Notes under the pieces: model-generated
What the model was told of the DNA's origin: nothing
What the model saw: the letters and a program-made list of their open reading frames with translations, nothing else
The model's database searches: none
Translations under genes and position numbers: made by a program
Shown here: piece after piece, positions 46,393 through 55,159 of the stretch
Position numbering within the stretch: position 1 is the stretch's first letter
Layout of the letters: each line of letters starts with the position of its first letter
NCBI RefSeq assembly: GCF_001705665.1
Contig: NZ_MDHA01000040.1
Location: forward strand, 29,177 to 93,176
Direction: 5' to 3'
Source: Thioclava sp. SK-1
Lineage (GTDB): Bacteria; Pseudomonadota; Alphaproteobacteria; Rhodobacterales; Rhodobacteraceae
DNA: 64,000 nt

Positions 46393-47541
46393 GTGATCAT
46401 CACCGACGTGTCGGTGCGCGTGTTTCATCACATGACACGCCGCCATAGTGACAGCGCGGGCCATGCCCACCCCGGCCCCGAACATGCGGTCGAACAAGCC
46501 ATGGTCACAATCCGCACCGAAGACGGCCATGAGGGTCACAGCTTTTGTCCGCCACAGGTGGCCCGGCCGCATGTGATCGAAAAATTCGTGCGTAAGGTGT
46601 TGATCGGACAAGACCATCGTGACCGCGAACGCCTGTGGCAAGATCTGGCCCATTGGCAGCGCGGATCCGCGGCACAGCTGACCGACCGCACGCTGGCCGT
46701 GATTGATTGCGCATTGTGGGATTTGGCCGGTAGGACCTTGAATCAACCGGTTTATAAGCTGATCGGCGCCTATCGTGACAAGGTGCTGGCCTATGGCTCC
46801 ATCATGTGCGGAGATGAGGTGGAAAACGGGCTTGCGACACCCGACGATTATGGCCGTTTCGCGGAAACTCTGGTTAAGCGCGGCTATAAAGGGATCAAGC
46901 TGCACACATGGATGCCCCCGGTCAGCTGGGCGCCCAATGTAAAGATGGATCTGAAAGCCTGTGCCGCCGTACGCGAGGCGGTCGGGCCGGACATCTCATT
47001 GATGATCGACGCGTTCCACTGGTACAAACGCACCGAGGCGCTGGAGCTGGGGCGCGGGCTGGAAAAGCTGGGCTTTGACTGGATCGAAGAGCCGATGGAT
47101 GAACAATCCATGTCGTCATATAAGTGGCTGTCAGACACGCTGGATATTCCGGTGATTGGCCCTGAAAGTGCGGCTGGAAAACACTGGCACCGTGCCGAAT
47201 GGATCAAATCGGGCGCATGCGACATTTTGCGCACCGGGGTCAATGATGTGGGCGGCATTACACCTGCGATGAAATCCATGCATCTGGCCGAAAGCTTTGG
47301 CATGGAATGCGAAGTGCATGGCAACACGGCGATGAACCTGCATGTCGTGGCGGCTGCGAAGAATTGCAAATGGTATGAGCGCGGGCTGCTGCATCCATTC
47401 CTAGAATATGACGATGGGCTGGATTATCTGCATTCCCTCTCTGATCCGATGGATAGCGATGGCTATGTGCATGTGCCCGATCGTCCCGGCCTGGGCGAGG
47501 ATATCAATTTCGACCATATCGAAAACAACCGGGTTGCCTGA
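46393..47541 (+). CDS. Enolase-superfamily sugar-acid dehydratase/isomerase with KxH motif
   Basis: 382 aa from GTG after AAGGA. Mandelate racemase-like: N-terminal capping domain, then barrel with metal ligands D (LMIDAFHW), E (WIEEPMDE) and E (IGPESAAGK), and His in CEVHGN. The second-strand motif is IKLHTW, i.e. K-x-H instead of K-x-K, so the catalytic base set differs from TarD in this same window. It is probably a sugar-acid dehydratase or cycloisomerase used with the pectin genes. Substrate unknown; galactarolactone cycloisomerase and mannonate dehydratase were considered and not supported. Confidence 0.8.
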   Translation: MIITDVSVRVFHHMTRRHSDSAGHAHPGPEHAVEQAMVTIRTEDGHEGHSFCPPQVARPHVIEKFVRKVLIGQDHRDRERLWQDLAHWQRGSAAQLTDRTLAVIDCALWDLAGRTLNQPVYKLIGAYRDKVLAYGSIMCGDEVENGLATPDDYGRFAETLVKRGYKGIKLHTWMPPVSWAPNVKMDLKACAAVREAVGPDISLMIDAFHWYKRTEALELGRGLEKLGFDWIEEPMDEQSMSSYKWLSDTLDIPVIGPESAAGKHWHRAEWIKSGACDILRTGVNDVGGITPAMKSMHLAESFGMECEVHGNTAMNLHVVAAAKNCKWYERGLLHPFLEYDDGLDYLHSLSDPMDSDGYVHVPDRPGLGEDINFDHIENNRVA

Positions 47542-47575
47542 CCGCAACTGATTATGGACCTTTGGGAGGAGAGAC

Positions 47576-49165
47576 ATGAGACATTTTTTAACCGGTGTAG
47601 CGTTGGCCGCGCTGATCGCGGGATCGGCACCCAGCTTTGCGCAAACCCCTGATGACCAGCTGGTCGTCGCCTTCACGATGACCAATGTTCTGACAATGGA
47701 TCCGGCCGCGATCACCGGCGGCGAGGCGGTTCAAGTATTGAACAATGTCTATGACGCGCTGGTCGAGCTGGACCCCGAGACCGCCGCGCTAAGCCCGCGT
47801 TTGGCGGAAAGCTGGGAGATTGGCGATGACAATCTGTCCGTCACCTTCCATTTGCGCCGTGATGCCGTGTTTGCGTCAGGCAATCCGGTGACGGCGGCAG
47901 ATGTGAAATTCAGCTTTGACCGGCTGATGACGCTGGGGTTGTCGCAATCCTCTGGGCTGATCTCACGCGGGTTTTCAGCCCAGACGGTGGATGACACATT
48001 CGTCGTGATCGATGACCACACATTTCAGTTGAACATGCCCGAAGCCGGCGATCCGAAGATGATCTTGATGTATATCGCGCAGGCCGGAGTCGGATCGATT
48101 TTGGACGCGAAACTGGTGCAGGCCAACGCCGGGGATGATCAGGGGCAGACATGGCTGAACACGCATTCCGCCGGATCTGGCGCCTATACCCTGACGCAAT
48201 GGCGTTCAAATGAATATGTCATCCTTAGCCGCAATGACGGGTTTTGGGGCGATGCACCAGCAATGAAACGCATTTTAATGCGCCACCTGCCCGAAAGCCA
48301 AAGTCAGCGCCTGGGACTGGAACAGGCCGATATTGATGTTGGGTTCAGCCTGGCCGCGCCAGATTTGCGTGCCTTGGAAAAGGATCCCGATATCACCGTG
48401 CGCACCGATCCTAGCGCGGGGTTCTATTATCTGGCCGTATCGATGGCGGATGAGAAATTCGCCAACCCCAAACTGCGCGAGGCATTGCGCTATCTTATTG
48501 ATTATGATGGGATCAACACGGCAATCATGCCCTTCTTTGGCACCACGCGCCAGCGCCCTGTCAATTCCACCGCCTTTGGGGCGCTGCCTGATCCGGGGTA
48601 TCGTTTGGATGTGGGCAAAGCCAAAGCATTGCTGGCCGAAGCGGGCTACCCCGATGGGTTTTCCACAACAATCCGCGTGATCGCCGATCAGCAATTTCTG
48701 GATTCTGCGACCGCAATTCAGGGCACATTGGCACAGGCCGGCATCACCGCAGAAATCATCACCGGTGACGGTGCGCAGATCTACGGTGCGATGCGCGAAC
48801 GTCAGTTTGAACTGTTGGTGGGCCGTGGCGGCGGCGGGCAACAACCCCATCCAGACAGCAACCTGCGCGCTCTGGTCTTGAACCCCGACAATTCACAAGA
48901 AGCCGGGCTGACCAATTATCAAAGCTGGCGCACATCCTATCAAGACACGGAATTGAACGACAAAATCGAAGCTGCCTTGATTGAACGCGACAGTGACGCA
49001 CAAATTGCACAATATGAAGAAATTCAGCGTTTGATTGATCAGAAAGTGACTTCGATTCAGCCGTTTTCCGAACGTGTTGTCACCGCAGCCTATCAGGCCG
49101 ATGTGTCGGGCGTAATCATTGATCCGTGGATTTCACGGTTTGAGGATGTAACGAAATCCCGCTAA
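47576..49165 (+). CDS. Dpp/Opp-type ABC transporter, substrate-binding protein
   Basis: 529 aa with signal peptide (MRHFLTGVALAALIAGSAPSFAQ) after GGGAGGAGA. Cluster C family 5 binding protein: AESWEIGDDNLSVTFHLRRDAVFASGNPVTAADVKFSFDR is present in sequence blocks ~74-113, and the hinge region RYLIDYDGI later. Such proteins carry peptides, nickel or, in plant-associated bacteria, oligosaccharides. Follows the enolase gene by 34 bp, so likely its operon partner, with permeases and ATPases on the opposite strand. An oligogalacturonide or RG-II fragment ligand is inferred. Confidence 0.85.
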   Translation: MRHFLTGVALAALIAGSAPSFAQTPDDQLVVAFTMTNVLTMDPAAITGGEAVQVLNNVYDALVELDPETAALSPRLAESWEIGDDNLSVTFHLRRDAVFASGNPVTAADVKFSFDRLMTLGLSQSSGLISRGFSAQTVDDTFVVIDDHTFQLNMPEAGDPKMILMYIAQAGVGSILDAKLVQANAGDDQGQTWLNTHSAGSGAYTLTQWRSNEYVILSRNDGFWGDAPAMKRILMRHLPESQSQRLGLEQADIDVGFSLAAPDLRALEKDPDITVRTDPSAGFYYLAVSMADEKFANPKLREALRYLIDYDGINTAIMPFFGTTRQRPVNSTAFGALPDPGYRLDVGKAKALLAEAGYPDGFSTTIRVIADQQFLDSATAIQGTLAQAGITAEIITGDGAQIYGAMRERQFELLVGRGGGGQQPHPDSNLRALVLNPDNSQEAGLTNYQSWRTSYQDTELNDKIEAALIERDSDAQIAQYEEIQRLIDQKVTSIQPFSERVVTAAYQADVSGVIIDPWISRFEDVTKSR

Positions 49166-49193
49166 GCGTTCTCCAAATTCTTGGCGGTATCTT

Positions 49194-49217
49194 GGGCGCA
49201 GCTTTCGGGCTGCGCCC
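49194..49217 (+). terminator. Rho-independent terminator of the enolase/binding-protein operon
   Basis: GGGCGCAGC (49194-49202), loop TTTCGG, GCTGCGCCC (49209-49217), then TTTGCTT. Nine perfect pairs. Confidence 0.75.
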
Positions 49218-49296
49218 TTTGCTTATCCGCCCCAAAATATGCGCCGCATCGCGCCAGCGACCCCTAAGGGGCGGCATCGGGGGTGCGCAAACGAAA

Positions 49297-49325
49297 ACCG
49301 CGCGCGCCGCAATGGCACGCGCGGT
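49297..49325 (-). terminator. Rho-independent terminator of the dpp-type operon
   Basis: On the minus strand ACCGCGCG pairs with CGCGCGGT across a 13-nt loop, followed by TTTCGTTT. It lies 26 bp after the ATPase stop. Confidence 0.65.
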
Positions 49326-49350
49326 CAATCAGTGCCTGTAACACACCCTG

Positions 49351-50097
49351 TTACAGCGCGTTTTCATAGGCAAGGCTGGCGCCGATCAGCTCTCTGGCAT
49401 AAGAGGTCTTGGCCCCCGCCCCGGTGATCGCATCGCGGTCCAGCACTTCGACAATACGGCCATGTTGCATCACCGCGAACCGCTCGCACATGTGATCAAC
49501 CACCGCCAGATCATGGCTGACCATGATATAGGTAAACCCTTTTTCCGAACGCAACCGCATCAAAAGGTTCAAAATTTCGGCCTGAACCGACACATCCAAC
49601 GCCGAGGTGGGCTCGTCCAGAAACACCACTTTGGGGTCCAAAATCAACGCCCGCGCGATGGCGACCCGCTGGCGCTGCCCGCCCGACATCTGATGCGGAT
49701 AGCGGTCCAGAAACTCTGCCGGCAGGCCCACATCACGCAGCGCGGCGCGCATCCGGTCTGGCGCATCGCCAATCGCATGGATTTTCAACGGTTCTGACAA
49801 GACAGTGCGCACAGAATGGCGCGGATGCAGCGATCCATAAGGATCTTGAAACACCATTTGCAACGACCGGCATCGCTGCGCCACGGACATATCGCGCACG
49901 GATGTATCCCCGATCATCGCACGGCCCCGCCAGCCGTCTTGCAACAGCGAGGCACAGCGCAGCACCGTAGATTTGCCAGAGCCGCTTTCACCGATCAGGC
50001 CAAAACATTCCCCCGCCTGCACTGTCAAATTGACATCATGCAACACTTTCACCGCGCCAAAGCGCATCGACATCTGTTCAATTGTGACCGGGATCAT
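49351..50097 (-). CDS. Dpp/Opp-type ABC transporter, ATPase 2 (DppF-like)
   Basis: 248 aa. Walker A GESGSGKST, signature MSGGQRQRVAIARAL, Walker B VVFLDEPTSALD, switch His in MVSHDLAVVDHM. The start at 50097 overlaps the previous ATPase stop (ATGA); the longer frame to 50124 is not needed. At 248 aa it lacks the extended C-terminal oligopeptide/Fe-S region of ~70 residues found in many DppF proteins. Pairs with the DppD-like ATPase. Confidence 0.87.
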   Translation of the reverse strand: MIPVTIEQMSMRFGAVKVLHDVNLTVQAGECFGLIGESGSGKSTVLRCASLLQDGWRGRAMIGDTSVRDMSVAQRCRSLQMVFQDPYGSLHPRHSVRTVLSEPLKIHAIGDAPDRMRAALRDVGLPAEFLDRYPHQMSGGQRQRVAIARALILDPKVVFLDEPTSALDVSVQAEILNLLMRLRSEKGFTYIMVSHDLAVVDHMCERFAVMQHGRIVEVLDRDAITGAGAKTSYARELIGASLAYENAL

Positions 50098-50936
50098 ACA
50101 GGGATCTCCATCGGTTGGGACCACGCCGGGTCGCGTTTCAGCACTGGCAAGGGGCCACGGCCGCCGCCAATGCGCGGCTGTGCTGCCAAAAGCCCACGCG
50201 TATAGGGATGTTGCGCCTGGTCCAATTGCCCGGCCGCGATGCTTTCCACCACCCGGCCGTCATACATGATCAACACCCGGTCGCAAAAATTGCGCACCAA
50301 ATTCAGATCATGGCTGATCATGATCAACCCAATCCCACGACGGCGCACCAAATCATCAAGGATCGACAAAACCTGCAAGCGCACCGTTACATCCAAGGCC
50401 GAGGTCGGCTCATCCGCGATCACCATATCGGGGTCGGTCAACAGCATCATCGCAATCATAATGCGTTGGCCCATGCCGCCCGAAATTTCATGCGGGTAAA
50501 GATCATAAACCCGTTCCGGATTGCGGATCTGCACCGCTTTCAGCATCGCCAAGGCCTTGTCTCGGGCCTGTTTTTTGGAACAGCGCGTATGGGTGCGCAC
50601 CCCTTCGGCCACCTGTTCCCCACAGCGCCGGATCGGGTTCAGAGAATATTTCGGGTCTTGTAAAATCATCGACATCCGCGCCCCACGCAGCCGCAGCATC
50701 TGCCGTTCGCTGGCGGCCAGAAGATCGACACCTTCGAATGTCAGTGTTTGTGCCGACAGTTTCGCATCGGGCAGCAGCCGCATGAGTGCCCGCCCCACCG
50801 TGGATTTGCCAGAGCCGCTTTCGCCCACAATGCCCAGACGTTCGCGCCCCAGCGTGAAGCTGACGGATTTCACAGCACAAACAGGTGCGCCGGGATAGTG
50901 CACGGATAAGTCACGCACAGTCAGGATCGGGTCCAT
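50094..50936 (-). CDS. Dpp/Opp-type ABC transporter, ATPase 1 (DppD-like)
   Basis: 280 aa. Walker A GESGSGKST, signature EISGGMGQRIMIAMML, Walker B MVIADEPTSALD, and MISHDLNLVRNF. The signature Gln after SGG is replaced by Met (SGGMGQR), as in many DppD proteins. The start follows the permease stop by 3 bp. Part of a four-gene permease/ATPase block whose binding protein is convergent. Confidence 0.87.
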   Translation of the reverse strand: MDPILTVRDLSVHYPGAPVCAVKSVSFTLGRERLGIVGESGSGKSTVGRALMRLLPDAKLSAQTLTFEGVDLLAASERQMLRLRGARMSMILQDPKYSLNPIRRCGEQVAEGVRTHTRCSKKQARDKALAMLKAVQIRNPERVYDLYPHEISGGMGQRIMIAMMLLTDPDMVIADEPTSALDVTVRLQVLSILDDLVRRRGIGLIMISHDLNLVRNFCDRVLIMYDGRVVESIAAGQLDQAQHPYTRGLLAAQPRIGGGRGPLPVLKRDPAWSQPMEIPV

Positions 50937-50939
50937 CGC

Positions 50940-51842
50940 TTACCTCTTCATCATTTGTTTCGGGTCCAGCGCGTCGCGCAACCCATCGCCAAGCAGGTTG
51001 AACGCCAGGCTGACAGATAAAATCGCAAGGCCGGGGAAGGTCACCAACCACCAGCTGTCGATCATATAACGCCGCCCCGTGGCGATCATCGCGCCCCATT
51101 CCGGCATCGGCGGCTGCGCTCCAAGGCCCAGAAACCCCAGACCCGCCGCCGTTAAGATCACCGTCGCCATATTCAACGTCAGCCGGATCATGACCGAAGG
51201 CAGGCACATCGGCACAATGCTTTTCCAGATGATCCGCGCCGGGCTGGCCCCTTGCAGACGCGCGGCGGCAATGTAATCGGCCTTGCGAAAGGTCATGGTT
51301 TCGGCGCGCGCCAGCCGGGCGATTGGTGGCCAGGCGGTCAGCGAAATCGCAATAATCGCGTTATTCAGGCTTGGCCCAAGTGCCGCAACAAAGGCCAAGG
51401 AAAGGATAAGCGACGGGAATGACAGAAAAATATCCGTAATCCGCATCAAAACCGTATCGACCCGCCCGCCGAAATACCCCGCCACTGTGCCCATGAACAA
51501 CCCGATCGGCCCCACCACCACCGTCACCAAAGAGATGATGGTCAAGGTGATCCGGCTGCCATGAACCAGCCGCGAAAAGATGTCTCGACCCAGCTCATCC
51601 GTGCCAAAGAAATGCGCGGCATCGGGCGGGGCCAATGTGTTTTGCAGATCTTGGACATAGGGATCATGCGTGGCGATCAGCGGCGCAAAAATTGCGGTGA
51701 AAATCAGCACCCCAAGCACGATCAACCCAAAGGCAGAGGTCGGCGTGCGGGCCAAAAACACACAGATATTGCGCAGCGCGATCAGCGATTGCGGCATCGC
51801 ACGACGCGCATCGGTCGCACGGGATGTGTCGGACATGGTCAT
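50940..51842 (-). CDS. Dpp/Opp-type ABC transporter, permease 2 (DppC-like)
   Basis: 300 aa with about six helices and the DppC pattern HFFGTDELGRDIFSRLVHGSR after the first loop, and the EAA coupling loop (RKADYIAAARLQGASPARIIWKSI, divided at residue ~200). The start overlaps the upstream permease stop (ATGA); an ATG 6 bp on (51836) is an alternative. Confidence 0.9.
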   Translation of the reverse strand: MTMSDTSRATDARRAMPQSLIALRNICVFLARTPTSAFGLIVLGVLIFTAIFAPLIATHDPYVQDLQNTLAPPDAAHFFGTDELGRDIFSRLVHGSRITLTIISLVTVVVGPIGLFMGTVAGYFGGRVDTVLMRITDIFLSFPSLILSLAFVAALGPSLNNAIIAISLTAWPPIARLARAETMTFRKADYIAAARLQGASPARIIWKSIVPMCLPSVMIRLTLNMATVILTAAGLGFLGLGAQPPMPEWGAMIATGRRYMIDSWWLVTFPGLAILSVSLAFNLLGDGLRDALDPKQMMKR

Positions 51843-52864
51843 TTGGTCCTCGGATCGAAAATGCGGTATAAGACATCGGACAGGATGTTCAGCCCGATAA
51901 AGATCACCCCGACCAGCAGCACGCAGGTCATCACCGCGTTCATGTCGCCAATCAGTAGGTTAGAAGTCAGATATTGCCCAAAACCGGGCCAGGCGAAGAC
52001 GGCTTCAATCAGCACCGCGCCCTCTAGCAATGCGCCATAGGCCAGCGCAACGATGGTCACCAGCTGCACGCGGATATTGCCAAAGGCATGACGCCAGATG
52101 GTCTGACGTTTGCTAAGCCCCTTAACCCGCGCGGTGGTAACATATTCCTGCCCCAACTGATCAAGCATGAAGCTGCGCGTCATCCGGGTGATATAGGCGC
52201 TGGAGGAATAGCCCAGCAAAGACGCCGGCAAGATGATATGGTTGATCGCAGAGCGGAATACCTCCCACTCTCCTGCCAGGGCACTGTCAATCAATAAAAA
52301 ATTCGTGCGTTCGGGAACAAGGCCGATGTAGAACTGGCTCATCCGGCCCGAACCGCCCACCCAACCAAATCCGGCATAAAACACCAACAGGCCGATCATT
52401 CCGGTCCAGAAAATCGGCATGGAATGCCCCATCAGGCTGATCACGCGGATCAGGTGATCGGGCCAGCGGTCCTTATTCACAGCCGCCATAACGCCCAAAG
52501 TGATGCCGAAGCTGGCACCAAAGATGATGGCAAATGTCGCCAGTTCGATCGTGGCGGGCAGCACATGCAAGATATCGTGTAACACCGGCTGCCCCGACCG
52601 GATCGAGGTGCCAAAATCGAATTGCAGCACATCGCGCAGATACAGCAAAAATTGTTCCCACATCGGCCGGTCAAGGCCAAGCTGTTCATAGACCGCACGA
52701 TACACCTCGGGCGAGGCATCTTCGCCCACCATCGCGCGGGCCGGGTCGTTGGGCATGATGCGCCCGATGGCGAATGTTAAAATCAGCAATCCAAACAGCG
52801 TGACCGCGATGGACCCTGCCTGCCCTGCTATGCCGCCCAAACGGCGTTTCAATTCAATGGCCAT
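51839..52864 (-). CDS. Dpp/Opp-type ABC transporter, permease 1 (DppB-like)
   Basis: 341 aa with six helices. DppB marks: LLILTFAIGRIMPNDPARAMVG at the first helix, LRDVLQFDFGTSIRSGQPV, and the EAA loop QEYVTTARVKGLSKRQTIWRHAFGN in parts. GGGAGGAGAGA precedes the start at 52864; an ATG at 52900 is in frame but weaker. First gene of the operon, with an operator-like site 59 bp upstream. Confidence 0.9.
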   Translation of the reverse strand: MAIELKRRLGGIAGQAGSIAVTLFGLLILTFAIGRIMPNDPARAMVGEDASPEVYRAVYEQLGLDRPMWEQFLLYLRDVLQFDFGTSIRSGQPVLHDILHVLPATIELATFAIIFGASFGITLGVMAAVNKDRWPDHLIRVISLMGHSMPIFWTGMIGLLVFYAGFGWVGGSGRMSQFYIGLVPERTNFLLIDSALAGEWEVFRSAINHIILPASLLGYSSSAYITRMTRSFMLDQLGQEYVTTARVKGLSKRQTIWRHAFGNIRVQLVTIVALAYGALLEGAVLIEAVFAWPGFGQYLTSNLLIGDMNAVMTCVLLVGVIFIGLNILSDVLYRIFDPRTK

Positions 52865-52922
52865 GCAGTCTCTCCTCCCTGCCGGGCTCCGGCGTTTCAC
52901 CGGGTATGATTGCGTTAAACCT

Positions 52923-52938
52923 GTTATACAAGTTTGGC
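52923..52938 (+). promoter_or_regulatory. Operator-like 16-mer upstream of dppB-like gene
   Basis: GTTATACAAGTTTGGC, 59 bp upstream of the permease start. A weaker relative, GTCATATAGGTTGACT, lies at 53119-53134 in the same 298-bp gap, which holds no gene. Confidence 0.5.
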
Positions 52939-53162
52939 AATGTCAAGAGATTCCAAGGCCCGCGTCCTGCTACAGCGCAGGGGTGTCGGCGGCGAAAAAA
53001 GCGGTCGGCGCTACCTTATAATTTTGTTTAATACCATGTCGTTAATATGATAACGCTAGTCGGGAATGCCCCGCAACGCCCGGCGGTATACTGGGAGCAT
53101 AGCAGAAAAATAAAATCTGTCATATAGGTTGACTGTGCGGGAATGTATTGCCCAAACGGCGA

Positions 53163-54059
53163 TCATCTGGCGGATTGCGGCCCGATCAGCTGCCCGGTCT
53201 GCGCCCGGCGCACATGTTGTTGATACCCGCGCGGGCTTTGACCTGCCTGGCGTTTAAACGCGCGTGAGAAATAATATGGATCGGCATAGCCAATTTCACG
53301 CGCGACCTGCGACGGGCTCAAGCCACGTTCCAGCAACAGCATAGCACGTTCAATCCGACAAAATTCTTGATATTGCCGCGGCGTGCGGCCCAGACGGTCA
53401 CGAAACTCCCGATGAAAATAATCCGGGTTATAGGGTGCATCACGCACCGCCTGCGCCGCGATCTCTGGCTCTAATGGGGCGGTGGAAATGCGCGCGGCGG
53501 CCTTCATCACCGCCAGATCAATCCCGGCAGAGCTGTCGATGCGCATGCCGCCATCCCGCTGCCATCCCAAAAACGCATCATCCACGAAGGCGATCAACAT
53601 CACCATGAATTGGTAATGCTGCAACAATGTTACCGAGCTGGGCGGCGCAGTGTCACGATAGGTGCGGATCATGGCGCCCAGCTCTGGCCAGCGCGAAAAC
53701 CGCACCTTTCGTTTCAGTTTCATCTGCGCGATCAAATCCGTTTCGCCATAAATGCCCAGCGTGAAGTGCTGCGCCAGCCCGACATAACCGGTCTTGGAGT
53801 TGGTCCAACCACGAAATGTCTCTCCGCGACGCAGCAGCATCGCCTCGCCAGGGTCCAGATGAAACCGTTCGTCGTTGATCTGATATTCACCCCGCCCTTC
53901 CAATGCGATGATCATATCCTCGACCGGCAGCGATTTTTCGATGCTCCATTCCGGCGTGTGCTGCATCCGAATGGCCGAACGCACCAAAACCAATGACAAG
54001 GCAGAGGGCGGGATGCGCGCCAAAATAGACTCGCTCATCGAACCTTCAATTTCGTCCAT
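53163..54059 (-). CDS. AraC-family transcriptional regulator
   Basis: About 298 aa from the ATG at 54059 (AAGGCGGGG upstream); the frame is open to 54116, but that would overlap the operator-like site at 54112. N-terminal cupin-type sensor (ALEGRGEYQINDERFHLDPGEAMLLRRGE as two strands) and C-terminal double HTH (LSPSQVAREIGYADPYYFSRAFKRQAGQSPRGYQQ as two blocks). Divergent from the MalFGK-type importer and GH28/GH105 genes, which it presumably activates in response to a pectin oligomer. Confidence 0.85.
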   Translation of the reverse strand: MDEIEGSMSESILARIPPSALSLVLVRSAIRMQHTPEWSIEKSLPVEDMIIALEGRGEYQINDERFHLDPGEAMLLRRGETFRGWTNSKTGYVGLAQHFTLGIYGETDLIAQMKLKRKVRFSRWPELGAMIRTYRDTAPPSSVTLLQHYQFMVMLIAFVDDAFLGWQRDGGMRIDSSAGIDLAVMKAAARISTAPLEPEIAAQAVRDAPYNPDYFHREFRDRLGRTPRQYQEFCRIERAMLLLERGLSPSQVAREIGYADPYYFSRAFKRQAGQSPRGYQQHVRRAQTGQLIGPQSAR

Positions 54060-54111
54060 CTTTTTCCCCGCCTTGGTGAATTCACCTCTGGTCACGAATC
54101 TGACAAGACTT

Positions 54112-54127
54112 ATCATACAACTTTGGC
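54112..54127 (+). promoter_or_regulatory. Operator-like 16-mer upstream of pectin-oligomer operon
   Basis: ATCATACAACTTTGGC, between the divergent AraC gene and the sugar ABC operon (89 bp before the leader ATG). Links this operon to the same FadR-type regulation as the apiose genes. Confidence 0.5.
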
Positions 54128-54215
54128 GGGGTCATCTGTCATCACGGCGCAGTCGCAGGGAAGAGGAGCCCGAACGACATCGCGTCACAGTGATCCCGAA
54201 CCCTTTGGAGGACAC

Positions 54216-54278
54216 ATGTTCAACCTGCCTATATTGGCGGCGCGTATCCCGATCGCATCCGATGGGGGCGCGCCATGA
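54216..54278 (+). CDS. 20-codon leader ORF coupled to the ABC permease
   Basis: ATG at 54216 with a strong GGAGGA (54207-54212) encodes a 20-residue peptide (MFNLPILAARIPIASDGGAP) whose TGA overlaps the permease ATG as ATGA. The permease itself has only a poor Shine-Dalgarno sequence, so its translation is probably coupled to this leader. Function of the peptide, if any, is unknown. Confidence 0.5.
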   Translation: MFNLPILAARIPIASDGGAP

Positions 54279-55156
54279 CACGCAGCCGCTTCTTGGGCCT
54301 GGGATATTTAGCGCCCTATATCGTCGGCTTGGTGATTTTCACGATGATCCCATTTGTCGGATCATTTTACCTAAGCTTTACAGATTACAACCTGATGGAT
54401 GCGCCCAGATGGACGGGATTGAAGAATTATATTGAGCTGTTCACCAGCGACCGCACGTTTCGCAAATCGCTGAGCGTCACGCTGATCTATGTCTTTACCA
54501 CGGTCCCGCTCAAACTCGCGTTCGCATTGTTCATCGCCTATATCCTGAATTACAAGCTGCGCTTCATCAATGTGTTTCGCACGGCATTTTATGTCCCCTC
54601 CATCCTGGGTGGCTCGATCGCAATCGCGGTGTTGTGGCGCTATATTTTCGCCTCTGAGGGGCTGGTGAATATGGTGCTGGTGTCGCTGGGGATTGAGCCG
54701 GTGAACTGGTTCGGTGATCCCACCAATGCGCTGCTGACCATATCTTTGCTGCGGTGCTGGCAGTTTGGCTCTGCCATGGTGATCTTTCTGGCTGCGCTGC
54801 AATCGGTGGATAAATCACTGTATGAGGCCGCCGAAATCGACGGCGCGTCGAAATTCACCAGCTTTGTGTTCATTACCATTCCGCTGATCACACCGGTGAT
54901 CTTTTTTAACCTGATCATGCAGATGGTTCAGGCGTTCCAAGAATTCAACGGCCCCTATATCATCACCCAGGGTGGTCCGCTGAAATCCACCTATTTGCTG
55001 CCGCTGTATATCTATGACGAGGCCTTCCGGCGCTTTGACATGGGCTATGCGTCTGCAATCGCATGGGTGCTGTTCATCATCATCATGGCGCTGACCCTTG
55101 TGGCCTTCTGGTCCTCAAAGAAATGGGTCTATTACGCCGGCGACAAGCGGAGCTGA
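54275..55156 (+). CDS. Sugar ABC transporter permease 1 (MalF/UgpA type)
   Basis: 293 aa, six helices, CUT1 family. N-terminus GYLAPYIVGLVIFTMIPFVGS, then the EAA loop YEAAEIDGASKFTSFVFITIPLI (about residues 186-208) that docks the ATPase. First structural gene of an operon importing a pectin-derived oligosaccharide, judged from the GH28 and GH105 genes downstream. The neighbour permease starts 3 bp after its stop. Confidence 0.9.
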   Translation: MTRSRFLGLGYLAPYIVGLVIFTMIPFVGSFYLSFTDYNLMDAPRWTGLKNYIELFTSDRTFRKSLSVTLIYVFTTVPLKLAFALFIAYILNYKLRFINVFRTAFYVPSILGGSIAIAVLWRYIFASEGLVNMVLVSLGIEPVNWFGDPTNALLTISLLRCWQFGSAMVIFLAALQSVDKSLYEAAEIDGASKFTSFVFITIPLITPVIFFNLIMQMVQAFQEFNGPYIITQGGPLKSTYLLPLYIYDEAFRRFDMGYASAIAWVLFIIIMALTLVAFWSSKKWVYYAGDKRS

Positions 55157-55159
55157 CCA

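Noticed and set aside
46393..47541. Galactarolactone cycloisomerase assignment
   Set aside because: K-x-H motif and overall text differ from the Agrobacterium enzyme.
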